This document shows, in pieces, positions 40,094 through 48,489 of a stretch of DNA of 64,000 bases; the stretch's first letter is position 1; the number at the start of each line of letters is the position of its first letter. The DNA comes from Anthracocystis setariae. Its lineage: Eukaryota > Basidiomycota > Ustilaginomycetes > Ustilaginales > Ustilaginaceae. Position numbers and translations under genes: made by a program. Under the pieces are notes generated by a model. That model had not been told where the DNA came from. It did no database searches and saw nothing but the letters and a program-made list of their open reading frames with translations. The stretch spans positions 1,240,001-1,304,000 of the forward strand of contig CAKMXJ010000032.1 of assembly GCA_928724745.1 (NCBI GenBank), written 5' to 3'.

Positions 40094-43000
40094 CTAAAAG
40101 TAAAGACTGGCGGCAAAGACGATATCTCTACGAATGAGAGTTTGACAAGTTTGAATCTTGTCGCCTAGATCCCTATCGCCGATGACTCTGGCAGCGTCTC
40201 TGATTTCTCTGCAAGTTTCGTCGAGTCTAGTGATGACACGGACGATGGAGCCTTCCTGGATGTCGGTCATTGCGGCGATGGAAGCAAAGTCGGTTCCTTT
40301 GGCCCATTCGTAAACGACCGGGACGAGAGCGATTTTCTGGGGTGCGCTGAAATCTTCGGATGCCAAGTGGTTGGCTAGCTGAACGCTTGAGACGCGTTCG
40401 GCGATTTCGACGATCTTTTCGTATCCGTGAAGCAGTCGACCTTCGAGGACAGGGATGTCGTCGGTCTTTTCCTGGGTGATAAAGATCGATAGCAGTGCCA
40501 CGAGTTCCTCGGGTTCGTAATCGATGAGCACATTTTCCAAGATCAACTCGGTCAGCACAAGTTCATTGGCGGAATTCACTTCGCAAGCCACCCGTCCTTT
40601 GAGCAACACCGACTCGGTGATCGGATCGATGTAGCGCAGCGTCTTCAGCACCGTAACACGTTGTTCGTAGTCCGGCAGCAGCTCGAGATTCTCGTCAGAC
40701 TGAAGACGTAGAACTCGCTCGAGCTCGAGCGTCAGCACTTTGTACCGTGCCACCATGGCGTACTTTTCTCCAAAGTCGGGGAGATTGAGCAGGCCGAGGT
40801 GTTGGTCCAGTTTCCGCGCGTACGAGTCGCGGCTGCGAACGGCTTCCTGGAAATCGAGTCTTCGCAGTTTCGACCATTCGGCCTCCTTGAGCCCGTTGTT
40901 AGAGATGAATTCGGTGCGAATGGGTACGAGAGCCTCCAGCGCGCGGTTCATGGCGCTGATACGATGGGCGGTGATCAGCGGCACATTGAGCTTAACCACC
41001 TGGTCGGTGACAAAAACGATACTGCTCAGGCGCACTTCGCGAAGATCATACACGAGTTCTTGATCCACCTCAGACACCCTTGGCGGCCAGAGAGGAGGTG
41101 GCGATGTGGCTTCCGATTTGTCATCGCGCCAATCCAGATCGCCACGCTTGCGCGTTTGCGTCACGGCTGCGAGCACCAGAAACTCTCCCGCCGAAACCTG
41201 CCTTACGATCGTCGCGACATCGAAATCAAAGTGCTCATCGCGCACGATCACCACTCGACCGGCGCCAAAGTTCTTGGCTCCCTGCTGATGACCCAAAGCC
41301 AACTCGAACAACGACTGGTTCGAAGCCACCACCGCAGCGCACACATCGTAGTGCGTCGACAACTGTTCGTCCAACTCTTGCGGCTGTGGATGTGGCGCAC
41401 GTTCGAGCTTCTTCTCCAATTCTCTTGCCTTCCTCTGTTGATCAGGCAGCATCTTTTGCGCCGCATTCTCGCTGAATGATCGCTTGATCATCTCTTCCAC
41501 CTTGAGCGCCTCAACCCTGAGCAGGTTCAGGATCATGTTGTACGTCAACCTGAACTGCGACTGCAGCTTGGTCGGTTGGCCGAGCAACATCTTGTGCAGC
41601 ACTGCAGTTTCGGGCAATTGATCCGCCGCATTGATAATGACCACTCCAGTCGCGTCGAGTCCACGACGACCTGCACGACCGGACATCTGAGTGTACTCGC
41701 CGGGGAGCAATTCGCGGAACCCATGTCCATCGTGTTTTCGAATCGACGAAAACACTACGGAGCGCGCAGGCATGTTGACGCCCATAGCAAACGTCTCGGT
41801 AGCAAACAGAACTTTGACCAGTCCGCGTTGGAAGAGCAGCTCGACAATCTCTTTAACGATCGGAAGCAGGCCGCCGTGGTGGACGCCGATTCCGCGACCG
41901 AGCAGGTCGCGCATCCGCTTGATCTGCGGTAGCTCCTTGTCGCTTCCCTTGAGTCGAGTGAGCGATTTTTCGATGACAATGTGCACTTCAGATTTGTCCT
42001 TGGCCGTGTTGAGGTCCGTATTGGGCATCGACGTGGCATACTCCTCGCAACGCTTTTTGGAAAAGACGAAAACGACGCAGGGTAGCAGGTCTTTCTTCTT
42101 GAGGTTTCCCACGAGATGGATCCACAGATTCTTGTCGAGCCCGGTACGCACGGTGGTTTGGCCTGTGAACCCCCCACGTCCGACAGATGAACCTCCTCGA
42201 CCACGCGGCGCGGCTCCTCGAGCCGGGGTCATACCACCCCGACCTCGAGAGTTGGAGCCTGCCGCGCCTCCACCTCGGCCGCCGCGAGCTGCGCCTCCGG
42301 TTGCGGCGGCATTCGCTTCCCTCTCCTTCTCCTGCTTGCGCTTGAGTGCCTCGCCAGCCTCCTTGATCCCGGACCCAAGAAACTGGGCTCGCGCATCGAC
42401 GATCTTGAACATCTCTTTTCCGGCGTACAGGAAGTGCTCGAGCGGCACCGGACGTTTGGGCGTACTGATGACGTAGATGTCCTTCTTCTTGGTGCGACCG
42501 ACCCAGTCGGCGAACTCCTTGGTATTGGGCACTGTCGCTGAGAGCAGAATGAGGTTGATATGCTGTGGACACAGGATGATGACTTCCTCCCAAACCACAC
42601 CTCGCTCCTGGTCGTTGACGTAGTGGACCTCGTCGAAAATCACAAACTCTACATCCCGGATCAAGTCGGCTCCCCTGTACAACATGCTCCTGAGAATCTC
42701 GGTGGTCATGATCAGACACGGCGCTTCGGGGTTGATCTGCACATCGCCGGTGAGGATGCCCACATTGGCCGCGCCGAAGGTCTGCTTGAAATCCCTGTAC
42801 TTCTGATTGGACAGCGCCTTGATGGGCGAAGTGTAGATGCACCTCGTCATGTGCTTCTGTGCCAAAGCGATGGCGTATTCTGCCACGACGGTCTTACCAG
42901 CACTGGTATGAGCAGCGACGAAGACGGAATCGCCCTGTTCAAGGTGGTACACGGCCTCCTTCTGGAACGTGTCGAGTTCGAAGGGGAATGCGTGCGCCAT

Positions 43001-43942
43001 CTGGGGAACGAGCTCGTGGAAGTTGGTGAGCTTTTGGTTGACATCGACGACGTGGGCCCAGTCACGCTTGGCTTCGATCTTGGCGCTTCGACGTGAGTGA
43101 GTTAGTGGTTGTGGACGCTCCATGGGGAGAAGTTCGTCGAGTTCGGCGTCTTGGGTGTTCGTAGTTCGACCTGGAGCGTCTCCGTTGGCTCGCGATCGTG
43201 TGCGCGAGCCATTGAGTCCGAGACGTTCTTGTTCTATGGGTCTGTAGATTGGGATGGGTGCCATTCCTAGACCGACATCGACTGTTTGAGATGCGTCCCT
43301 AACCTTGACGGATGCCATGCCTTCAGCATCCTCTTCGTCGTCGGACGTCTCCTCGTTCGGATCGACGAAGCCACGACTTAGACCAGGCGCAGTAGACCGA
43401 AGACCTCGCCCAGAGTTGAGGGTGTCTTCCATCTCGGCGACCTGGTCGCGAATGGTATCCGCTAAATCTTCTGCATCTTGCTCGCCGTCGCGGGGCGCTT
43501 TCATGACCTCGTTCTCGAGTCCTCCGGGCGCGAACGGAATGTAAGCGCTCTTTCCGCGGACAAAGTTGCTAGACGTAGCCGGCTTCCGTGCGAGGCTCGC
43601 CGATGATCTAGAATCCAGGAGCGGAGTAGCGGTATGCGATACTTCGCGATAGGAGACGATGCGACCTTCTAGACCTGCGCGGACGAACTCGAGCGAGTGT
43701 AGGGATGTGCTTGGCTCAGCCCACAGCATGTGTTCGATTTTGGGCTTGCGTTGCCAGTGGATCTGCGAGCGAGCCAGCTCGGATGCCGAGAACTTGTTAG
43801 AGGGCGAGAGGAAGTCGTCGATCAGGCTGTCGACCGTGTCGGGACCAGAGGGTATGGACGGAAGGCCCGCACCGCCTTGCTCTCGAAGAGCTGCGACGGC
43901 AGCGTTGTATGCCTCGAGCGCCTGTTCGGATGATGCCGTCAT
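40094..43942 (-). CDS. Ski2-type DExH RNA helicase of the cytoplasmic exosome
   Basis: ATP-dependent 3'-5' RNA helicase of the Ski complex, which feeds mRNA to the cytoplasmic exosome. From the ATG at 43942 it has 1282 residues, the same size as yeast Ski2. Motif I AAHTSAGKTVVAEYAI is near residue 342 and motif II DEVHYVND near 434. SAT is in LILLSATVPNT, and motifs V and VI are in ATETFAMGVNMPAR and QMSGRAGRRGLD. An RGG-rich insertion (RGGRGGGAAGSNSRGRGG) lies between them, as in yeast, and the end is RRDIVFAASLYF. The frame also encodes WKLTILSIPKPLPTRSVPSF upstream of this ATG, which resembles the N-terminus of animal SKIV2L. A short upstream exon joined at about 44050 is therefore likely but not resolved. 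Confidence 0.95.
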   Translation of the reverse strand: MTASSEQALEAYNAAVAALREQGGAGLPSIPSGPDTVDSLIDDFLSPSNKFSASELARSQIHWQRKPKIEHMLWAEPSTSLHSLEFVRAGLEGRIVSYREVSHTATPLLDSRSSASLARKPATSSNFVRGKSAYIPFAPGGLENEVMKAPRDGEQDAEDLADTIRDQVAEMEDTLNSGRGLRSTAPGLSRGFVDPNEETSDDEEDAEGMASVKVRDASQTVDVGLGMAPIPIYRPIEQERLGLNGSRTRSRANGDAPGRTTNTQDAELDELLPMERPQPLTHSRRSAKIEAKRDWAHVVDVNQKLTNFHELVPQMAHAFPFELDTFQKEAVYHLEQGDSVFVAAHTSAGKTVVAEYAIALAQKHMTRCIYTSPIKALSNQKYRDFKQTFGAANVGILTGDVQINPEAPCLIMTTEILRSMLYRGADLIRDVEFVIFDEVHYVNDQERGVVWEEVIILCPQHINLILLSATVPNTKEFADWVGRTKKKDIYVISTPKRPVPLEHFLYAGKEMFKIVDARAQFLGSGIKEAGEALKRKQEKEREANAAATGGAARGGRGGGAAGSNSRGRGGMTPARGAAPRGRGGSSVGRGGFTGQTTVRTGLDKNLWIHLVGNLKKKDLLPCVVFVFSKKRCEEYATSMPNTDLNTAKDKSEVHIVIEKSLTRLKGSDKELPQIKRMRDLLGRGIGVHHGGLLPIVKEIVELLFQRGLVKVLFATETFAMGVNMPARSVVFSSIRKHDGHGFRELLPGEYTQMSGRAGRRGLDATGVVIINAADQLPETAVLHKMLLGQPTKLQSQFRLTYNMILNLLRVEALKVEEMIKRSFSENAAQKMLPDQQRKARELEKKLERAPHPQPQELDEQLSTHYDVCAAVVASNQSLFELALGHQQGAKNFGAGRVVIVRDEHFDFDVATIVRQVSAGEFLVLAAVTQTRKRGDLDWRDDKSEATSPPPLWPPRVSEVDQELVYDLREVRLSSIVFVTDQVVKLNVPLITAHRISAMNRALEALVPIRTEFISNNGLKEAEWSKLRRLDFQEAVRSRDSYARKLDQHLGLLNLPDFGEKYAMVARYKVLTLELERVLRLQSDENLELLPDYEQRVTVLKTLRYIDPITESVLLKGRVACEVNSANELVLTELILENVLIDYEPEELVALLSIFITQEKTDDIPVLEGRLLHGYEKIVEIAERVSSVQLANHLASEDFSAPQKIALVPVVYEWAKGTDFASIAAMTDIQEGSIVRVITRLDETCREIRDAARVIGDRDLGDKIQTCQTLIRRDIVFAASLYF

Positions 43943-44247
43943 AGTGGCAGCAGCTCCAGATGCAAAGGAAGGAACCGATCTAGTTGGAAGTGGCTTCGGA
44001 ATTGAGAGGATTGTGAGCTTCCACTCTCGGACCAAGCCGTCTAGAGTGTGCTGCAGGCTTGTGTCAACGAGGTGGAGGGAAAATGACAGCCGTCGGAAGA
44101 TTGGCGAAAATGCGGAACGCGGAGCAAGAGGAAACAAGGTTCAGCCGCCTCTGCAGCATCGGCAAACAACCAGCCACAGCATCGAATTGGGCTTAACTTC
44201 AGTGCCTCTCGCTCTCTTCATTACTTTGCATCTGACAAGCCACGACA

Positions 44248-44799
44248 ATGAGGGAGCCTACGACAAGCACGGTGCTGTACAAGATCCTGACTCCGCAGGA
44301 GAAGGCGGATATGCCGACGTCCAACTGGGCCGGCACTGCGCTTGATGTAAGTGAAACCTTGGTTACGGCTATGGACTGGAAAAGATGCTCACACCAACAT
44401 TTCCCACAGCTTAAGGACGGCTTTATCCACCTGTCGTCTGCAGACCAACTTGCAGGAACTCTCGACCGTTTCTTCAGCCCTGCTAGCGGCTGCGGTGACG
44501 TTCTCTACATCTATACGTTCAAGAGGTCGAATGTGGATCGAGAGCGCAGCAATCCTATCAAGCTGCAGTTCGACCCTGCGGCAGGCACTATTTTTGGTCA
44601 CATCTACGGCGTAAGTGCTTTCCTTGTCACAAAGTGTCTTCATGCTAGCCCAGTCAATGCTGATATCGACGGTGCTGTTCGATCGGCGGTGGCTTTTGTG
44701 GAACAGAACATCGACCCAGAAGCAGACTTTTCGGGTCCAATTGAGATCAAGCGCTCCAACTCGACAGGGACATTTGAGCTCCCTTCCCTGGAACACTGA
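44248..44799 (+). CDS. DUF952 family protein
   Basis: Small protein of the DUF952 family, biochemical role unknown. Exon 1 is 44248-44346; a 63-base intron with donor GAT|GTAAGT and acceptor CCCACAG follows; exon 2 starts at 44410. The joined product reads GTALD-LKDGFIHLSSADQL, the family signature, then a TLDRFF helix and IFGHIYG. A second GTAAGT at 44611 looks like another donor, but no AG acceptor at a plausible length keeps the frame. I therefore keep 44410-44799 as one exon, about 163 residues. The first intron is a multiple of three with no stop, so the unspliced frame is also open through the whole 552 bases. The gene starts about 300 bases from the Ski2 ATG, so the two share a divergent promoter. 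Confidence 0.8.
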   Translation: MREPTTSTVLYKILTPQEKADMPTSNWAGTALDVSETLVTAMDWKRCSHQHFPQLKDGFIHLSSADQLAGTLDRFFSPASGCGDVLYIYTFKRSNVDRERSNPIKLQFDPAAGTIFGHIYGVSAFLVTKCLHASPVNADIDGAVRSAVAFVEQNIDPEADFSGPIEIKRSNSTGTFELPSLEH

Positions 44800-44968
44800 T
44801 GTGTCTATAGCAATGGACAAAGCCAGAAAGACTCTCTCATGCGATTACAACACTTTTGCTGCTCCAGACCCTCGAACATGTGTAAGGGACGGAGAAGGGT
44901 GATGTAAACATTATGAGTGAGGTTGCACTTCCAAACGCTACAATGACATGTCTATAGCCCGACTTGAT

Positions 44969-46129
44969 TCACTTTCTGCCTTGCGGATGCTCGAAATCAG
45001 CACTGCTCTCGAGGTCTTCCAACTTGTTCTCGGCTACGCTCTTGTCCACCTGCAGCCGGGCGCGACGAAGATCCGCCTTCACCCACTCGGGGAATTCCAT
45101 CTGCTCCATCAGCATTGGGATGTGATGAGGCAGCAAGAGCATGCGTTCGTCATGTGCTGGTGGTTGCGCTTCGGTCTTGACGTCTCCCGAATGTTCGGAT
45201 TTGGTAGTGTCAGCAGGAGGCGCGGTTTGAGCAAAGATGGCGTCGAGGTCTTTGCTTTCTGTGGGCTGGACGCGATTTTGCCCAATCAATGTGGCAAGGT
45301 ATTGTGAAGATTTATATGCTATGGTGTACGGCAAACGAGATGTCGTAAGGAAGAGGTTAGTTCGCACTGGCCGACATCGATTGTTTGGTGATCGAGTCAA
45401 CTGAGAACGTACCTTTCCAATGGCTCCAAGCTCGGAAGACCAGGTAGAAGAAGGGCAGATTTGGAACGACGGCTATGAGAAGAGGAAAGAGAATAGTTGC
45501 GTCAATCACAGTCGGTTCTCTGGTCAAGTGATCGAGTGGTAGCGATGCCAAGCGCATTGCAGTTGATCGAGCTACTTACGAACAAGGGCAAAAGGAAGAG
45601 TGATGGGCATGCCAGCCACACAGTACCAGAACCTCTTGTAATGGTGCGGTGTCCTATGATCTGTCAAGTTCTTGAGGCTCTTGATCAGCTTGCTTGGGTC
45701 CAGTAAGGATGGCGGGTACAGCAATGGGATATGATCCAATTGAGGAATGCCCTGGTCGTTCTTCTCCGCCTCGGCCCCTTCGGGTTTGCCGCCCATCAAT
45801 CGCGGGCCCAATGCGGGATCGATGCCCTTGAGCGCCCATTCCTGATACTCGATGCGATCCATCAAGCGTTCACCAGTTGTATAAGTCCTTCGCTTCCAAT
45901 CCAGAGTGCTCTTTTGGTCCGTTCGCCCAAGGTCGATCCAGAAGGCGGATGCTTTATTTAACAAACGCTTCATGAGAGGTGGTTGTGGTTGATCAGAGGC
46001 ACTGCCCGGTTTAGCAGCTGCAGCTGCCGCAGCCTTTTCTGCGGCTCTTGATGCGGTCTGTGCAACGAACGTGGAGATGGGGTGTGCTGAGGGTTTCGCC
46101 CTAGCGAGCGGAACAGCTATGAGCCTCAT
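44969..46129 (-). CDS. Mitochondrial K+/H+ exchange-related inner-membrane protein
   Basis: Three exons, 45580-46129, 45413-45472 and 44969-45318, with matching phases give 319 residues. The family core spans the two introns: RFWYCVAGMPITLPFALV, then PVVPNLPFFYLVFRAWSHWK, then AYKSSQYLATLIG. This is the conserved region of fungal proteins (yeast YDL183C and relatives) implicated in mitochondrial potassium/proton exchange. The hydrophobic stretch around the first two blocks is the likely membrane segment. The N-terminus (MRLIAVPLARAKPSAHPIST) is a good presequence. The C-terminal 80 residues are charged. The middle exon is only 60 bases, and no single open frame covers the core. Confidence 0.9.
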
Positions 46130-47047
46130 CTTTGGCTAGTGTATGACTGAGGTTGGGTGCCGAAGACCGTCGGCGTGGTTGCCACTTGGAGTCGTCGTGA
46201 TCAGCGAAGTAGCGGCTCTGTTTGCAGAGACTTGAATGGTGCGTGTGAGCGATGATGATGAGAAGTGTGATAAGTGTAAGAAGCAAAAGTTGAGAATGTC
46301 AAGTTACAAAGTGGAAGGACGAAGCTGCGGACGGCAATTCACGCACGTGCTTTGAGAATGCAACGTCATCCATATATTCAGCGGCAAATGGAGGTCATTA
46401 AATCCCAAAAAAAGGTACTCCGCTGCTAACACTGCCTCGCAACTTTCCGTCACCCAACAACAAAATGCATGTCGAAGAAGTCAAGAGTCAACGCAACTCA
46501 AGAGCCACATGTCGATTGCCTTGATCTCAAGCTCATCCCGAAGGAAGCTCCGTTGCGCTTGCCATCCCCATTGATTCCCATGCTCTTGCGTTGCAAAAGG
46601 GCAACTAGTAGGGCAAGTAGTAAAGATGGCACCATTTGTAGATTTGAGAAATGCATGACAAAGCTGCTGTGGCGATGTGCCTGTGGGCTCGCCTCCACAT
46701 TTCAAGACTGCGCAAAATCACGTGAAGCCAAATGCCGCGTCGCGGTGTTGCATACAGGAAACAACTGAAAATCTGACATTTTGGCGATTTCTTTTTTTGG
46801 ATCTTGGCTGCTGTATGAGGTGCATCCAGACATGAACCTTTGCTTTAGATATGGCATCGTAGCTACCTTACCCTTCGCGACCATCATCCATATCAATTCA
46901 TCCTCCGTCAACGACACAAACAGGTACGCTTCAGCAGGTCAGGATACATTTCACCCACTTCAAGCATTCGCATCGTACCAACTGCACGCAATCCATCGTT
47001 CCGAACAATCGATCTACTGGCGCCAGCCCACCAGAATATACTGTACC
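46130..47047. other. Divergent intergenic region, no gene seen
   Basis: Promoters of the mitochondrial exchange-related gene and of borealin. A TACTGTACC element lies directly before the borealin ATG. No frame is recognisable. Confidence 0.45.
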
Positions 47048-48088
47048 ATGCCGGTCAAGAAAGCTACCCGTGCAACCCGCTCTACGCGAACCACAAAGGC
47101 ATCCTCAAATGTGACATCCTCAGACGTCGTGTTCCACGAAAATATGGACATAGCTTCCCAAGTATCAGACTCCAAGAACAAATCTACAAGGTCGACCGCA
47201 GCCGTGAAGAAAGTGTTGGGAGAACGTAATGCACCCAACAGTGATGTTTCAAGTCCGTTGAAGGAGAAGCCATCCTCACAGCCAGCAGAGGCAAAGATCA
47301 CGTCAGCAAAAGGAGCAAAGCCGAAGAAGTGCAAGAAGGCTGCGTCTGGGGCTGCGGCTTCAGAAGAAGCAGAGGCGACGACACCGGTGCCCTCCTCGCC
47401 CATCAAAAAGCGCTTACCCGAGGAACAAGTGCAGGCATTCCTACAGAACTACGACCTTGAAGCCGAGTCTCGCCTTTCCCGTCTGAGAGCATCGCTGGAA
47501 ATCTCAGTTCAGTCATCCATCACTCGGATGCGACTCGCCATCGATCGCATCCCGAGAGCAGTTCGCCAACTGACACTTGCAGAGTTTATAGACGAGTATG
47601 GCGCCGACATCCACACGTTCATGGGCCGTGCACCCGTCCAGCACCTCGAAGATACACAGAAAGAATGGGACCAAATCAGGGAAGAATGCTCTCCCGTCAA
47701 ATCGAAACGTAGCAAGAAGGACGACGACGCTACCACTCGCAACCCGAAAGCAGCTCGAACCACCAACCCCACAGCGTCTTCAACTGGATCACGCGCCACA
47801 ACCACAACCTCGGCAGCGGCGGGGAAAAAGAGAACGACGCGTGCCACCACCAAACCTGGCTCTCGCTCAACTCAAGCCCCCACTTCCCCCTCCCCACTCC
47901 CCGCCTCCTCAAACCCTGCCCCAAGCCTCCCCAATTTCCAACCCGATCTACCCAAACAAGCCCTGCAAACACCCAAACCTCGCGTCGCAAAACCAGGCGA
48001 ACTCATCCAATGGCAAAGCATCAACGGCTCCCCCATCTGCGGCATCATAGGCCAAGACGGCATCGTCCGCCCCGTCACCTTCGCCTAA
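47048..48088 (+). CDS. Borealin-like subunit of the chromosomal passenger complex
   Basis: A 346-residue nuclear protein. Residues about 124-182 (EEQVQAFLQNYDLEAESRLS, SLEISVQSSITRMRLAIDRI, PRAVRQLTLAEFI) match the Borealin/Nbl1 N-terminal helix, which bundles with survivin and INCENP and targets Aurora B. The first 120 residues are basic and Ser/Thr-rich with an SPLKEK site. The region after the helix is Thr/Ala/Lys-rich and disordered. The end (IQWQSINGSPICGIIGQDGI) is a short conserved-looking motif. The frame is open 89 codons upstream, but the ATG at 47048 has a good context and a basic N-terminus typical of the family. It is much longer than yeast Nbl1 and closer to animal borealin in size. 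Convergent with the Dbf4 gene. Confidence 0.82.
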   Translation: MPVKKATRATRSTRTTKASSNVTSSDVVFHENMDIASQVSDSKNKSTRSTAAVKKVLGERNAPNSDVSSPLKEKPSSQPAEAKITSAKGAKPKKCKKAASGAAASEEAEATTPVPSSPIKKRLPEEQVQAFLQNYDLEAESRLSRLRASLEISVQSSITRMRLAIDRIPRAVRQLTLAEFIDEYGADIHTFMGRAPVQHLEDTQKEWDQIREECSPVKSKRSKKDDDATTRNPKAARTTNPTASSTGSRATTTTSAAAGKKRTTRATTKPGSRSTQAPTSPSPLPASSNPAPSLPNFQPDLPKQALQTPKPRVAKPGELIQWQSINGSPICGIIGQDGIVRPVTFA

Positions 48089-48489
48089 AAGAAACACTGC
48101 CCCCCCCCTCCTTCTCACGTTGTCCATCAACCGTGCAATCATACCCAATTCTTCCCACCAGATGAGAAATAAAAAGTTGGTAAAGTAACTGACATTGCTG
48201 CAATTGCGATCATCGAATCCCCGGGAAAAAAAACAACAACATGGAGTGCACGAACAAATGCTTTGAACTGAGAGACAAGACCTGATGATGATGATGATGA
48301 TGGTGCGGGTGGGGATGGTGTGTGCGTGCGTATGCGTGGGGTTTGTGTTTGTGTTTGATTGCGGGAAGGGGTGGATAATTGAGAGACTGCAAAGGGCATA
48401 GCAGTAGATGCTATATTACGGAGGAAAACTCGGGTAATCCTTATCAGTGTGAAAAAAACCGCAGCGAGTAAGACCGAAATCTCTGCTCC
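48089..48489. other. Convergent 3' region with ATG/GAT microsatellite
   Basis: 3' flanks of borealin and Dbf4. A trinucleotide repeat, about six copies of GAT, is at 48283-48302, followed by GT-rich sequence. No gene. Confidence 0.6.

Noticed and set aside
48205..48235. GATTCGAT-like sequence on the minus strand resembling a tRNA T-arm
   Set aside because: No acceptor or anticodon stem can be paired around it.
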